Positions 1-6,064 of a stretch of DNA of 10,837 nucleotides are shown here, one piece after another. The notes under the pieces were generated by a model. The model was not told the origin of the DNA. It worked only from the letters and a program-made list of their open reading frames with translations, and did not search any database. The DNA comes from an uncultured Eggerthella sp. GTDB lineage: Bacteria > Actinomycetota > Coriobacteriia > Coriobacteriales > Eggerthellaceae. Position 1 is the stretch's first letter, and every line of letters starts with the position of its first letter. A program made the translations under genes and the position numbers. Where the stretch lies: NCBI GenBank assembly GCA_900544455.1, contig UQVJ01000062.1:1-10837 (forward strand), in the 5' to 3' direction.

Positions 1-1
1 G

Positions 2-172
2 CCGATATCGGAGTGCTGCGCAGAACTGGGCCTGGATTCCAGAACCGTGAACAAGTGGGCGCAGAACCGCCGGCGGGGGCCGCAGGCCGGGCCGGGCCTG
101 CGCCAGCGCTGCCAAAAACGCCCATCGAAAGGACGAGTCCCTCTTGGCGGAACTATAGGAACACCCCCCTAA
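2..172 (+). pseudogene. Possible C-terminal fragment of a transposase-like HTH protein
   Basis: An open frame enters from the left edge and ends at TAA 170-172, giving 56 residues. Its first half contains a helix-turn-helix-like segment (SECCAELGLDSRTVNKW, roughly residues 3-19), of the kind found in IS3-type OrfA and related transposases. It is followed by a basic, Gly/Pro-rich tail that looks like read-through rather than a folded domain. The DNA is strongly GC-rich at about 65-110, unlike the neighbouring sequence. The frame has no visible start in this window and the other two forward frames have no recognisable content. It could be the tail of a real gene that begins outside the window, a transposase remnant, or chance. 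I cannot decide between these from 57 codons. Confidence 0.25.
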
Positions 173-233
173 ATGAAACGCAAAAAATCGCCTACCAGCT
201 TTAACGTTTTTGAAGGCAATCGCCCGAACATGC

Positions 234-270
234 AGGTGAGGAAACGGTGCCTGCCCCTATATTCCCACCT
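234..270. repeat. REP-like hairpin unit 1 (CCTGCCCC core)
   Basis: The left arm AGGTG-A-GGAA (234-243) pairs with TTCC-CACCT (262-270), giving nine pairs with one bulged A. The loop contains GGTGCCTGCCCCTATA (246-261). The core GCCTGCCCCTATATTCCC resembles the core of unit 2 at 331-361. Arms that differ between units but stay self-complementary suggest a selected DNA or RNA structure, such as the palindromes mobilised by REP-associated (RAYT, Y1) transposases. No transposase of that type is in the window, so the assignment is inference. Confidence 0.55.
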
Positions 271-273
271 ACA

Positions 274-314
274 AAGAAAAGGCCCCGCTTGCGAATTTCA
301 TCGCAAGCGGGGCC
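274..314 (-). terminator. Intrinsic terminator downstream of the universal stress protein gene
   Basis: There is a perfect 14-bp stem, 281-294 with 301-314 (GGCCCCGCTTGCGA and its complement), and a 6-nt loop. Read on the minus strand it is followed by TTTTCTTT (complement of 273-280). It is GC-rich with a T-rich tail, about 75 nt past the stress-protein stop at 389, and is the only good terminator for that gene. REP-like unit 2 lies between the stop codon and the terminator, so it would be in the transcript's 3' UTR. Confidence 0.85.
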
Positions 315-330
315 CTGCTCGTTGGGTAGG

Positions 331-361
331 AAAATGGGACCTGTCCCTCTATTCCCATTTT
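331..361. repeat. REP-like hairpin unit 2 (CCTGTCCC core)
   Basis: AAAATGGGA (331-339) pairs perfectly with TCCCATTTT (353-361) around the 13-nt loop CCTGTCCCTCTAT. The core CCTGTCCCTCTATTCCC matches that of unit 1 in the same orientation, while the arms are unrelated in sequence. It sits 28 nt past the stress-protein stop codon. The interpretation is the same as for unit 1. Confidence 0.6.
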
Positions 362-388
362 GCGCCGATCATAAATCAGCGTAGCTGC

Positions 389-829
389 CTAATCCTGCTT
401 TACCACAAGAACGTCGCAGCGAAGGTTCCTGATCAAATACGTGGAAACACTGCCGACAAATACGTAGGTGATGTTCGAAAGACCGCGCTCACCGCAAATA
501 ACCAGCTCAGGCTCGAACGGCTTAATCATCAGGTTATGGATGGTCTCCTGAATGCGGCCAACCTTAACAACAACCTCTACGGAAGGAATGTCCGGATCTT
601 CCTCGGCTGCCTTCAGCGTATCACCCAAGGAATCAACCAAGCGGTTGCGAACCGTTTCAGCAAGCTCCTTGTAGTCGGTGCCCGTCAAAGAATCGGGAAC
701 CGAATCTACTACATGGCCGAACATCAATTCAGCATGGTTGAGCTTCGCAATCTGAATTGCACGCTCGGCTACTTCCTGCTGGGTGCTGCCGCCATCGAGT
801 GCTGCAAATACGCGCCTGTACTGCTTCAT
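389..829 (-). CDS. Universal stress protein (UspA family), ATP-binding type
   Basis: This is a 146-residue cytosolic single-Usp-domain protein of typical family length. It starts with a beta-strand and the Asp of the ATP site (VFAALDGG, D12). Near the C-terminus it carries the nucleotide-binding signature G-x2-G-x9-G-S as G113, G116, G126 and S127 (CGERGLSNI, then VGSVS). It ends in the usual final strand CDVLVV. Members with this motif bind ATP and are induced by starvation or stress. The exact role here is unknown. I chose the ATG at 829 because AGAGGGG lies 7 nt before it and the protein then begins at the domain boundary. An ATG at 865 would add 12 unconserved residues. The gene appears to be transcribed alone, with an extended -10 upstream and a strong terminator downstream. 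Confidence 0.9.
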   Translation of the reverse strand: MKQYRRVFAALDGGSTQQEVAERAIQIAKLNHAELMFGHVVDSVPDSLTGTDYKELAETVRNRLVDSLGDTLKAAEEDPDIPSVEVVVKVGRIQETIHNLMIKPFEPELVICGERGLSNITYVFVGSVSTYLIRNLRCDVLVVKQD

Positions 830-913
830 AGCTCTCGCCCCTCTTTCTCCTTCGCCATCTGGCAAAGGCCCCGATATCGAAGCGCCCCTGCGCCTCGCTT
901 ATTATCTTTCTTT

Positions 914-922
914 ATTCTAGCA
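914..922 (-). promoter_or_regulatory. Possible extended -10 promoter of the stress-protein gene
   Basis: On the minus strand, TGC-TAGAAT (complement of 914-922) matches an extended -10 element, TGn plus a 5-of-6 hexamer. It lies about 85 nt before the chosen ATG and is followed by AT-rich sequence. No clear -35 hexamer is seen, which extended -10 promoters tolerate. No start site is known. Confidence 0.35.
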
Positions 923-976
923 GGATACTCAAGCAAAAACGTCACAATGCTGTAACACGTTCATTCCTTCTTCCCC

Positions 977-1002
977 AAAGAAACCCCAAATGGTGAGGGG
1001 TT
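977..1002 (-). terminator. Candidate terminator of the RND permease gene
   Basis: On the minus strand AACCCC (complement of 997-1002) pairs with GGGGTT (complement of 982-987) across a 9-nt loop and is followed by TCTTT. It begins 33 nt past the permease stop. The six-pair stem is weak and the T-run is broken, so termination may be partial and the stress-protein gene could receive some read-through. Confidence 0.4.
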
Positions 1003-1034
1003 GCAAATGGTTGCCGCTGCAAAAGCCACGCCCG

Positions 1035-4000
1035 TCACGAAGTTGTTCCGGTACTCCCTCCCGAACCTGCGTTGGCCACTCCCGGCTTAGCTCCAGCCAA
1101 AGCACGGGCATTCTGCAGCGCCTCCAAATACGCTTGGGCATCGCCCGGATCGTCGTCGATGGACTCATCACCCAAATCAACCTCGCGAGGAACGCGGCGA
1201 TACAGGATGTCATACATAACCGGCACCACATACAGCGTCATGAACGTGGCGTACAGTAAGCCGCCTACAACCACAACCGCCATGCCGCGCTGCATCGACG
1301 ATCCTACCGCATCGCTGAACACCATCGGCAACATAGCGAAGATAGTGGTAATGGCCGTCATCATGATAGGGCGCATACGGGTACGTCCCGCAGCCACCAG
1401 GGCATCGTGCTTCGACAAGCCACCACGGCGCAGCTGGTTCACATAGTCAACGAACACAATGCCGTTGTTCACTACCGTACCCATAAGCACCGCAAAGCCC
1501 AACAGCGAAAGCATGCTCAACTGCTCGCCAGCTGCCACCAAGCCAAACAGGCCACCGGTAAAGGCAAGAGGAACGGTCAGGATCACGATGAAAGGAGAAA
1601 GCAAACTCTGGAACTGCGCCACCATAACCAGGTAGATCAGCACAAAACCCAAAATCAGCAGCAGCATCATCTGCGATAGCATCGTGTTGATGTTCTCCAG
1701 TTCTCCACTGGTTTGGATGGTGTAGCCCTCGGGCAGCTGATAATCGCTGAGCTTCGTTTGCAAATCACGCGCAAGCAGCGCATTGTTGTAGCCATCTTCC
1801 ACATCGGCCGTCACCGTAATAGCGCGGGTCGAATTCACGTGGATCACCGTAGGAGAAGCAACGCCTTGCTCAACCGTGGCGAATTCACGAAGCTTATGCG
1901 TGGCGGTATCACCCGTTTGCTGATTGGTTATCTCGATTTCGGTATCAAGAAGATTGTCTGCCGTAACAGGATTCGTCCTATCCACCACCGAAACATTCAT
2001 TTTTGTACCGTCAAGCGTCATGGAAGGAGCGCTGGCGCTTTCAGAAAGCTTCTTCGCCAAGTCGCTATACAGTTGAGCAACCGTATAACCATCCTTGGTG
2101 AGTTTGTCGCGGTCGATAACCAGGTGCAACTCGGTCGCAGCATCTTCCATGCCGTTTTCGATTTCGGTATAGCCCTCAACCTGGCCCACGATCCCCATCA
2201 CATCTTCACTGATACGCACCAGTTCGTCTTGGTCGGGGCCCATAATCCTCAACGAAAGGCCGCTGCCGGTCATGGAGCCCATCGCCTCGGAAGAAGACGC
2301 ATCGGTAATCACTTCGCAGTTCAGGCCAGAAGTGCGTTGCTGCAGCTGATCGAGAATCGAAAGCACCTGGCCTTCGGTGGTCACCGAGCTGCCGGTCTGC
2401 ACGTAGAACGTAAACACCTGATGGAACTTTTCGTTACTGCTGTTGCTAGAGATATCGCTGGCAACCATCGAAGTCGAAGACGTTCCGTCCATAGCGCCAA
2501 CGAATTCCACTCCTTCGATGCCCATGGCTTCGTCCATAACCTTATCCGCCGTAGCGTACGCCGTTTCCTTGTCGGTATCTTCAGGCATGGTCACCGTCAC
2601 CGTTGCCGTTTTCGAGGTCATGGTAGGGATCATCGTAATACCCATGTTCACCACGCCAATCACCGCAACAACCAAAAGCACTACCGACACCACAAGAGGC
2701 AACGCCTTATGGCGCAAGAAGAACGTCAGCGAACGAGCGTATTTCGTCTGCAACGTCTCAAACCAATTGTTGCGGCGAGGAATATAGTTCTTGAACAGGA
2801 ACGAGGAAGCAGCGGGGACCATGGTCAATGCGATAAGCAGCGACGCGGTAAGCACATAGGCAATGGTCAGAGCAAAGGGCAGCATCAGCTGGTTCACCAT
2901 GCCCGTGGTGAACACGATGGGCAAGAACACACAAATGGTGGTAAGCGTGGAAGCAATTACCGCGCCCGAGATCTGCTTCGCGCCCTGAACGGCAGCGCGA
3001 GCGGGCGGAATGCCACGGCTGCGCAGGCGATAGATGTTCTCCAGCACAACAATCGAATTATCTACCAGCATGCCGATAGCAATAGAGATACCGCCGAGCG
3101 ACATGATATTCAGCGAAATGCCCGAGAAGTACATCACCACCAAGGCGCAAAGTACCGAGAAGGGAATGCTGAAAGCCATGATGAGCGTAGGACGCCAATC
3201 GCGCAGGAAGACGATAAGCACCACCACGGCCAAAAGCGCGCCCAAAAGCAGCGACTGCAGAATAGAGCTGACGTACAGGGCAATAAAAGACCCCTGGTCG
3301 CTCACCACAGTTAGACGCAGGCCAGGGTTGGCCTGTTCAATCTTGGTAAGTACCGCGCGGGTGTCTGCGGAAACATCGCTCGTAGAAGCAGTGGAATTCT
3401 TGAACACTGAGAGCAACACGCCGTCCTGGGCATTGATGCGCATATATTCATCGCCGACATTGTCCACTTCGGTAACCTCGGCAACGTCGGCAAGGCGGAT
3501 TTCGCCCACGCCGTCAACGTCGGCAAGCAAAAGCGAACGCAAATCGGAAACAGAGGAAATGTTATCGCCCACACGCAGCAGCCACTGATCGTCCGAGCCG
3601 CTATCAAGGTAGCCAGCAGGCATCGAAAAATCTTGAGCCTTGATAATGCCCGCAAGCGTTTCTTTGTCCACCAGCGCATCGATGTTCGCTTTGGAAAGGG
3701 CCTCTTCGCGCGAGCTTTCATACTGAGATCGAGCATCCGCCAATTGCTGCTTGTTGGAATCGATGGTTTGCTGGGCACTGGCAAACTGGGCGCTCGCGCT
3801 ACCGAACTGTGTTGCTGCGGTAATAGAGCCCGACTGCACTTCGGCAAGCTGCTTTTGGTAGGTTTCGAGCTCTCCCGCTGCCGTTTGCGCCTTCTGCGCA
3901 AGCTGTCCGATTTGCGCCTGAACTTGAGGGTTCGTCCCATTGGGATCGACGGCCTTCAGCGCTCCGATCTCCGCCTGCAGAGAAGTAAGCTCACTGGTCT

Positions 4001-4778
4001 TCCCAGAAATTGCCAACGTCAAACCAGAGCTTGCCTGCCCAAGCTGATCGCTCGTTTCCTGCTGCTTCTGCTCCAGAGCGCTTTTCTGGCTGCTTAACTG
4101 GCTCTCCGCTTCGGCAAGCTTCGCTTCGCCTTCGTCGATACCTTTCTTGGCATCGTAGAGCTGGGAATTGACGCTGGCCAACAATCTGTTGTTAATGTCT
4201 TCGATCTTGCTATCGGAAAGGCGCACCTCTACCGATTTTTCCGCCGCCCCTACCGTGGAAACGTCGGCAACACCGTCGATGCGCTCCAGTTCGGGAACCG
4301 CTTTGTCTTTCACCAATGAAGTGGTGTCGAAAATATCATGGTCATCGTAGGATGCGGCAACGTATAAGGTTGCCATCATGTCCATGCTGATTTCCATGTA
4401 GTTAGGATTACCTGCAGTTTCAGGCAACTGGGAAGAAACCTCATTTACCGCAGACGATGCTTTCACCATGGCGGAATCCATGTCGGCACCGTCCTCGAAC
4501 TCGAGGAATATCATGGAATAGTTATCGGCACTTTGGCTTTGAACGGAGGAAACACCGCTCACCTTCGAAAGCGAGCCCTCCAACACGTCGGTAACTTCGG
4601 ATTCCACCTTTTCAGCGCTGGCGCCGGGGTCGGTGGTGATAACCGCCAGATAGGGCAAATCCATATCGGGCAGTAAGTCGGTCTTCATCTTGGTAAGCGA
4701 AACACCACCCAGAATCAGGATGATGATCACCGCAACCGTAACGATATATGGCTTCTTTACGCTAAAACGGCTAAGCAC
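1035..4778 (-). CDS. RND-superfamily efflux permease with coiled-coil insertion (HAE1/SwrC-like)
   Basis: This is a proton-driven multidrug or amphiphile exporter in the cytoplasmic membrane. It has 1247 residues against about 1030-1060 for AcrB and SwrC. The layout is standard: TM1 (11-29), first porter region (30-500), TM2-TM7 (500-712), second porter region (715-1030), TM8-TM12 (1032-1188). The TM4 relay motif is present as GMLVDNSIVVLENI (D573, N574). The TM10 position of AcrB Lys940 falls in VVNNGIVFVDY, giving Asn. The excess length comes from Gln/Ala/Ser/Leu-rich coiled coil at about 205-365 and an acidic then Gly/Ser-rich C-terminal tail (1196-1247). The start is GTG with AAGGGAG five nt before it. 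The nitrilase gene uses the same Shine-Dalgarno word and spacing. No adaptor (MFP) or TolC gene is adjacent. The substrate cannot be told from sequence. Confidence 0.93.
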   Translation of the reverse strand: MLSRFSVKKPYIVTVAVIIILILGGVSLTKMKTDLLPDMDLPYLAVITTDPGASAEKVESEVTDVLEGSLSKVSGVSSVQSQSADNYSMIFLEFEDGADMDSAMVKASSAVNEVSSQLPETAGNPNYMEISMDMMATLYVAASYDDHDIFDTTSLVKDKAVPELERIDGVADVSTVGAAEKSVEVRLSDSKIEDINNRLLASVNSQLYDAKKGIDEGEAKLAEAESQLSSQKSALEQKQQETSDQLGQASSGLTLAISGKTSELTSLQAEIGALKAVDPNGTNPQVQAQIGQLAQKAQTAAGELETYQKQLAEVQSGSITAATQFGSASAQFASAQQTIDSNKQQLADARSQYESSREEALSKANIDALVDKETLAGIIKAQDFSMPAGYLDSGSDDQWLLRVGDNISSVSDLRSLLLADVDGVGEIRLADVAEVTEVDNVGDEYMRINAQDGVLLSVFKNSTASTSDVSADTRAVLTKIEQANPGLRLTVVSDQGSFIALYVSSILQSLLLGALLAVVVLIVFLRDWRPTLIMAFSIPFSVLCALVVMYFSGISLNIMSLGGISIAIGMLVDNSIVVLENIYRLRSRGIPPARAAVQGAKQISGAVIASTLTTICVFLPIVFTTGMVNQLMLPFALTIAYVLTASLLIALTMVPAASSFLFKNYIPRRNNWFETLQTKYARSLTFFLRHKALPLVVSVVLLVVAVIGVVNMGITMIPTMTSKTATVTVTMPEDTDKETAYATADKVMDEAMGIEGVEFVGAMDGTSSTSMVASDISSNSSNEKFHQVFTFYVQTGSSVTTEGQVLSILDQLQQRTSGLNCEVITDASSSEAMGSMTGSGLSLRIMGPDQDELVRISEDVMGIVGQVEGYTEIENGMEDAATELHLVIDRDKLTKDGYTVAQLYSDLAKKLSESASAPSMTLDGTKMNVSVVDRTNPVTADNLLDTEIEITNQQTGDTATHKLREFATVEQGVASPTVIHVNSTRAITVTADVEDGYNNALLARDLQTKLSDYQLPEGYTIQTSGELENINTMLSQMMLLLILGFVLIYLVMVAQFQSLLSPFIVILTVPLAFTGGLFGLVAAGEQLSMLSLLGFAVLMGTVVNNGIVFVDYVNQLRRGGLSKHDALVAAGRTRMRPIMMTAITTIFAMLPMVFSDAVGSSMQRGMAVVVVGGLLYATFMTLYVVPVMYDILYRRVPREVDLGDESIDDDPGDAQAYLEALQNARALAGAKPGVANAGSGGSTGTTS
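3684..4166 (-). other. Coiled-coil hairpin inserted in the docking region of the RND permease
   Basis: Residues about 205-365 read as two long helices rich in Q, A, S, E, K and L. They are separated by a Pro/Gly/Asn turn near 277-285 (VDPNGTNPQ), with a second weak break near 316-322. The insertion follows VEVRLSDSKIEDIN. In AcrB the equivalent strand leads into the TolC-docking subdomain, the part farthest from the membrane. AcrB-like sequence resumes around 368-390 (LVDKETLAGIIKAQDF). The placement is my alignment by eye. Confidence 0.7.
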
Positions 4779-4825
4779 AGCAACTCCCTTAATAGTGCAA
4801 TTGAAGTAGGTTTCGGGCGAGTGCC

Positions 4826-4844
4826 AAAGGAGCCTATTGGCTCC
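4826..4844 (-). terminator. Hairpin upstream of the RND gene, possible terminator or leader structure
   Basis: GGAGCC (4829-4834) pairs with GGCTCC (4839-4844) around a 4-nt loop. On the minus strand it is followed only by TTT. On the plus strand it is followed by a T-rich stretch (TGTTTTATTT). Going leftwards it could end transcripts from the amidase gene, or lie in the RND leader 50-65 nt before its start. Which applies is not clear. Confidence 0.35.
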
Positions 4845-4980
4845 CGTGTGTTTTATTTAGTAAACATTGCGATTTTATGCCGCAAAGGAATGTTCTTTGG
4901 GTACGAACCCACGAAGAAAGCTCCATACACGCCGATTCCATACTATTCGGCGGAAAACCAAACGATCTGACCGGTTTGTC

Positions 4981-5022
4981 GAAACGGCAAAGCAAAAGCA
5001 AGGGGACAAGTGCCGTTTCCCC
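4981..5022. repeat. REP-like hairpin unit 3, inverted orientation
   Basis: GAAACGGCA (4981-4989) pairs perfectly with TGCCGTTTC (5011-5019), a 9-bp stem. Read on the minus strand, the loop begins CTTGTCCCCTTGC, which matches the CCTGTCCC core that directly follows the left arm in unit 2. The arms again share no sequence with the other units. It faces unit 4 at 5090-5125 in the opposite orientation, as in paired REP clusters. Confidence 0.5.
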
Positions 5023-5089
5023 ATTAACAAACCCGCGAAGATTATCCGAAGGTCGAAGAGCTGGCTGTAAACCGGGAGCCCAAAACCAA

Positions 5090-5125
5090 TAGCGGGAAAA
5101 TAACACCTGTCCCCATGCCCCACTA
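5090..5125. repeat. REP-like hairpin unit 4, overlapping the amidase stop codon
   Basis: TAGCGGG (5090-5096) pairs with CCCACTA (5119-5125), with one position that is G-U only if transcribed leftwards. Between them lies ACACCTGTCCCC (5103-5114), the same core as units 1-3. The right arm covers the amidase stop codon (5123-5125), so the element lies directly at the end of that gene. The arms are weaker than in units 1-3. Confidence 0.45.
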
Positions 5126-5917
5126 ATAAAGCTCTGGCCTGCGATGAGCAAGGACGGGCATGGCTGCGCGAACTTCGCTGATCACCGAAAGGTCTATGCG
5201 GGCAGTAACCAACTCTTCGCGAGCGCTGCCGCTGGCAAGCATCACTCCATCAGGCCCGAACACAGCACTCTGCCCGATGTATCCCCTGTCAACACGACTT
5301 AAGCCCGCAACGAAAATCTCATTTTCGATGGCGCGCGCCGAAAGAAGGGTGCGCCACTGCTCCGCCTTCAGGCGGCCATCCACCCAAGCAGCAGGGTTGA
5401 CCAGCAGCTGACATCCGCGCATTGCCGCGAAACGCGCCACTTCTGGAAAGCGCAAATCATAGCAAATCGAAAGTCCGATGCGACCGAAAGGAGTGTCAAT
5501 AGGCTCGAACAACGTGGAGCCCGCCGCCATACGATCGGATTCCTTAGTGAAGTCGGTGTCGAATAAATGCACTTTACGGTAAACCCCGTGCTTTGACCCA
5601 TCGCTCCCCGTAATAACAGCCGTATTAAAGGGATTCCCCTCATCGTTCCGCTCATTCACGGTGTATACAAGCCAAAGGCCATAACGCGCCGCAAGCGCAT
5701 CCATTCCGCAACAAAACGGCCCATCGATTGGCTCAGCCTCGGAAGCGAACGACTGCGTATCTAACTCGTAGCGGGTCATAAGCGACTCAGGGAACACCAA
5801 GATATCCACCCCACGAAGAGAAGCTTCAGCGCACCATTGCTCGGCCATTTCCAAAACAGCTTCCGTACCGACTTCTTCGGGATGACAGCACTGAGCCAGC
5901 CCAAGAACAAATGTCAT
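5123..5917 (-). CDS. Carbon-nitrogen hydrolase (nitrilase superfamily, omega-amidase-like)
   Basis: This is a cytosolic amidase of 264 residues, normal for single-domain members. The Glu-Lys-Cys catalytic triad is complete: E44 in FPES, K115 in YRKVHLFD and C152 in ICYDLRFPE. The KVHLFD and CYDLRFPE blocks and the PELY C-terminus resemble the Nit2/YafV branch, which hydrolyses alpha-keto acid amides such as 2-oxoglutaramate. The substrate here remains unproven. I chose the ATG at 5917 because GAAGGGAG lies five nt before it and the protein then starts on the first beta-strand (MTFVLGLAQ). An upstream ATG at 5959 would add 14 residues. The strong terminator of the preceding surface-protein gene isolates it, so its promoter should lie in 5918-5985, where I see no clear consensus. 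It could also be annotated simply as an amidohydrolase. Confidence 0.9.
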   Translation of the reverse strand: MTFVLGLAQCCHPEEVGTEAVLEMAEQWCAEASLRGVDILVFPESLMTRYELDTQSFASEAEPIDGPFCCGMDALAARYGLWLVYTVNERNDEGNPFNTAVITGSDGSKHGVYRKVHLFDTDFTKESDRMAAGSTLFEPIDTPFGRIGLSICYDLRFPEVARFAAMRGCQLLVNPAAWVDGRLKAEQWRTLLSARAIENEIFVAGLSRVDRGYIGQSAVFGPDGVMLASGSAREELVTARIDLSVISEVRAAMPVLAHRRPELY

Positions 5918-5985
5918 GGCAACTCCCTTCACGCACGATGCGGTCAAACGCAAGCTCAAATACGGGTTTGCTTCATTTTCCCACT

Positions 5986-6022
5986 AAAAAACGAATGGAC
6001 CGGGAATAACCCAGTCCATTCG
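5986..6022 (-). terminator. Strong intrinsic terminator of the InlB-repeat gene
   Basis: On the minus strand CGAATGGAC-T-GGG pairs with CCC-G-GTCCATTCG (complement of 5992-6022). That is thirteen pairs including one G-U, with a TTATT loop, followed directly by six Ts (complement of 5986-5991). It lies 43 nt past the stop. A smaller hairpin, CTGTCT-CGCAC-AGACAG (6036-6052), sits between the stop and this terminator. Confidence 0.92.
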
Positions 6023-6064
6023 CCTGCTAGTACCTCTGTCTCGCACAGACAGCGTATGCATTGA

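Larger units (their letters stand above)
1..388. other. Mostly non-coding left flank
   Basis: Apart from the doubtful HTH fragment, this stretch shows no gene. From about 175 to 230 it is AT-rich and featureless. From 234 onward it holds, in order, a REP-like hairpin, the terminator of the downstream-facing stress-protein gene, and a second REP-like hairpin. All of these are listed separately. Confidence 0.6.
4779..5122. other. Intergenic region between amidase and RND genes
   Basis: These 344 bases hold no credible gene. The short open frames on both strands overlap one another and lack recognisable content. The region contains a GGAGCC-TATT-GGCTCC hairpin, another hairpin at 4893-4918 (TTCTT-TGGGT paired with ACCCA-CG-AAGAA), and two REP-like units in opposite orientation. 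The stretch 4845-4880 is AT-rich and could hold the RND promoter, for example TAAAAT as a -10 on the minus strand, but no convincing -35 accompanies it. Confidence 0.6.

Noticed and set aside
173..955. A 260-codon rightward open frame over the stress-protein gene
   Set aside because: It runs through the terminator and REP-like hairpins and antisense to a conserved Usp domain, and has no homology-like features of its own.
1713..3314. A 533-codon rightward open frame antisense to the RND gene
   Set aside because: It is His/Arg/Asn-rich with no recognisable domain and mirrors the codon pattern of the RND gene on the other strand, which has clear motifs.
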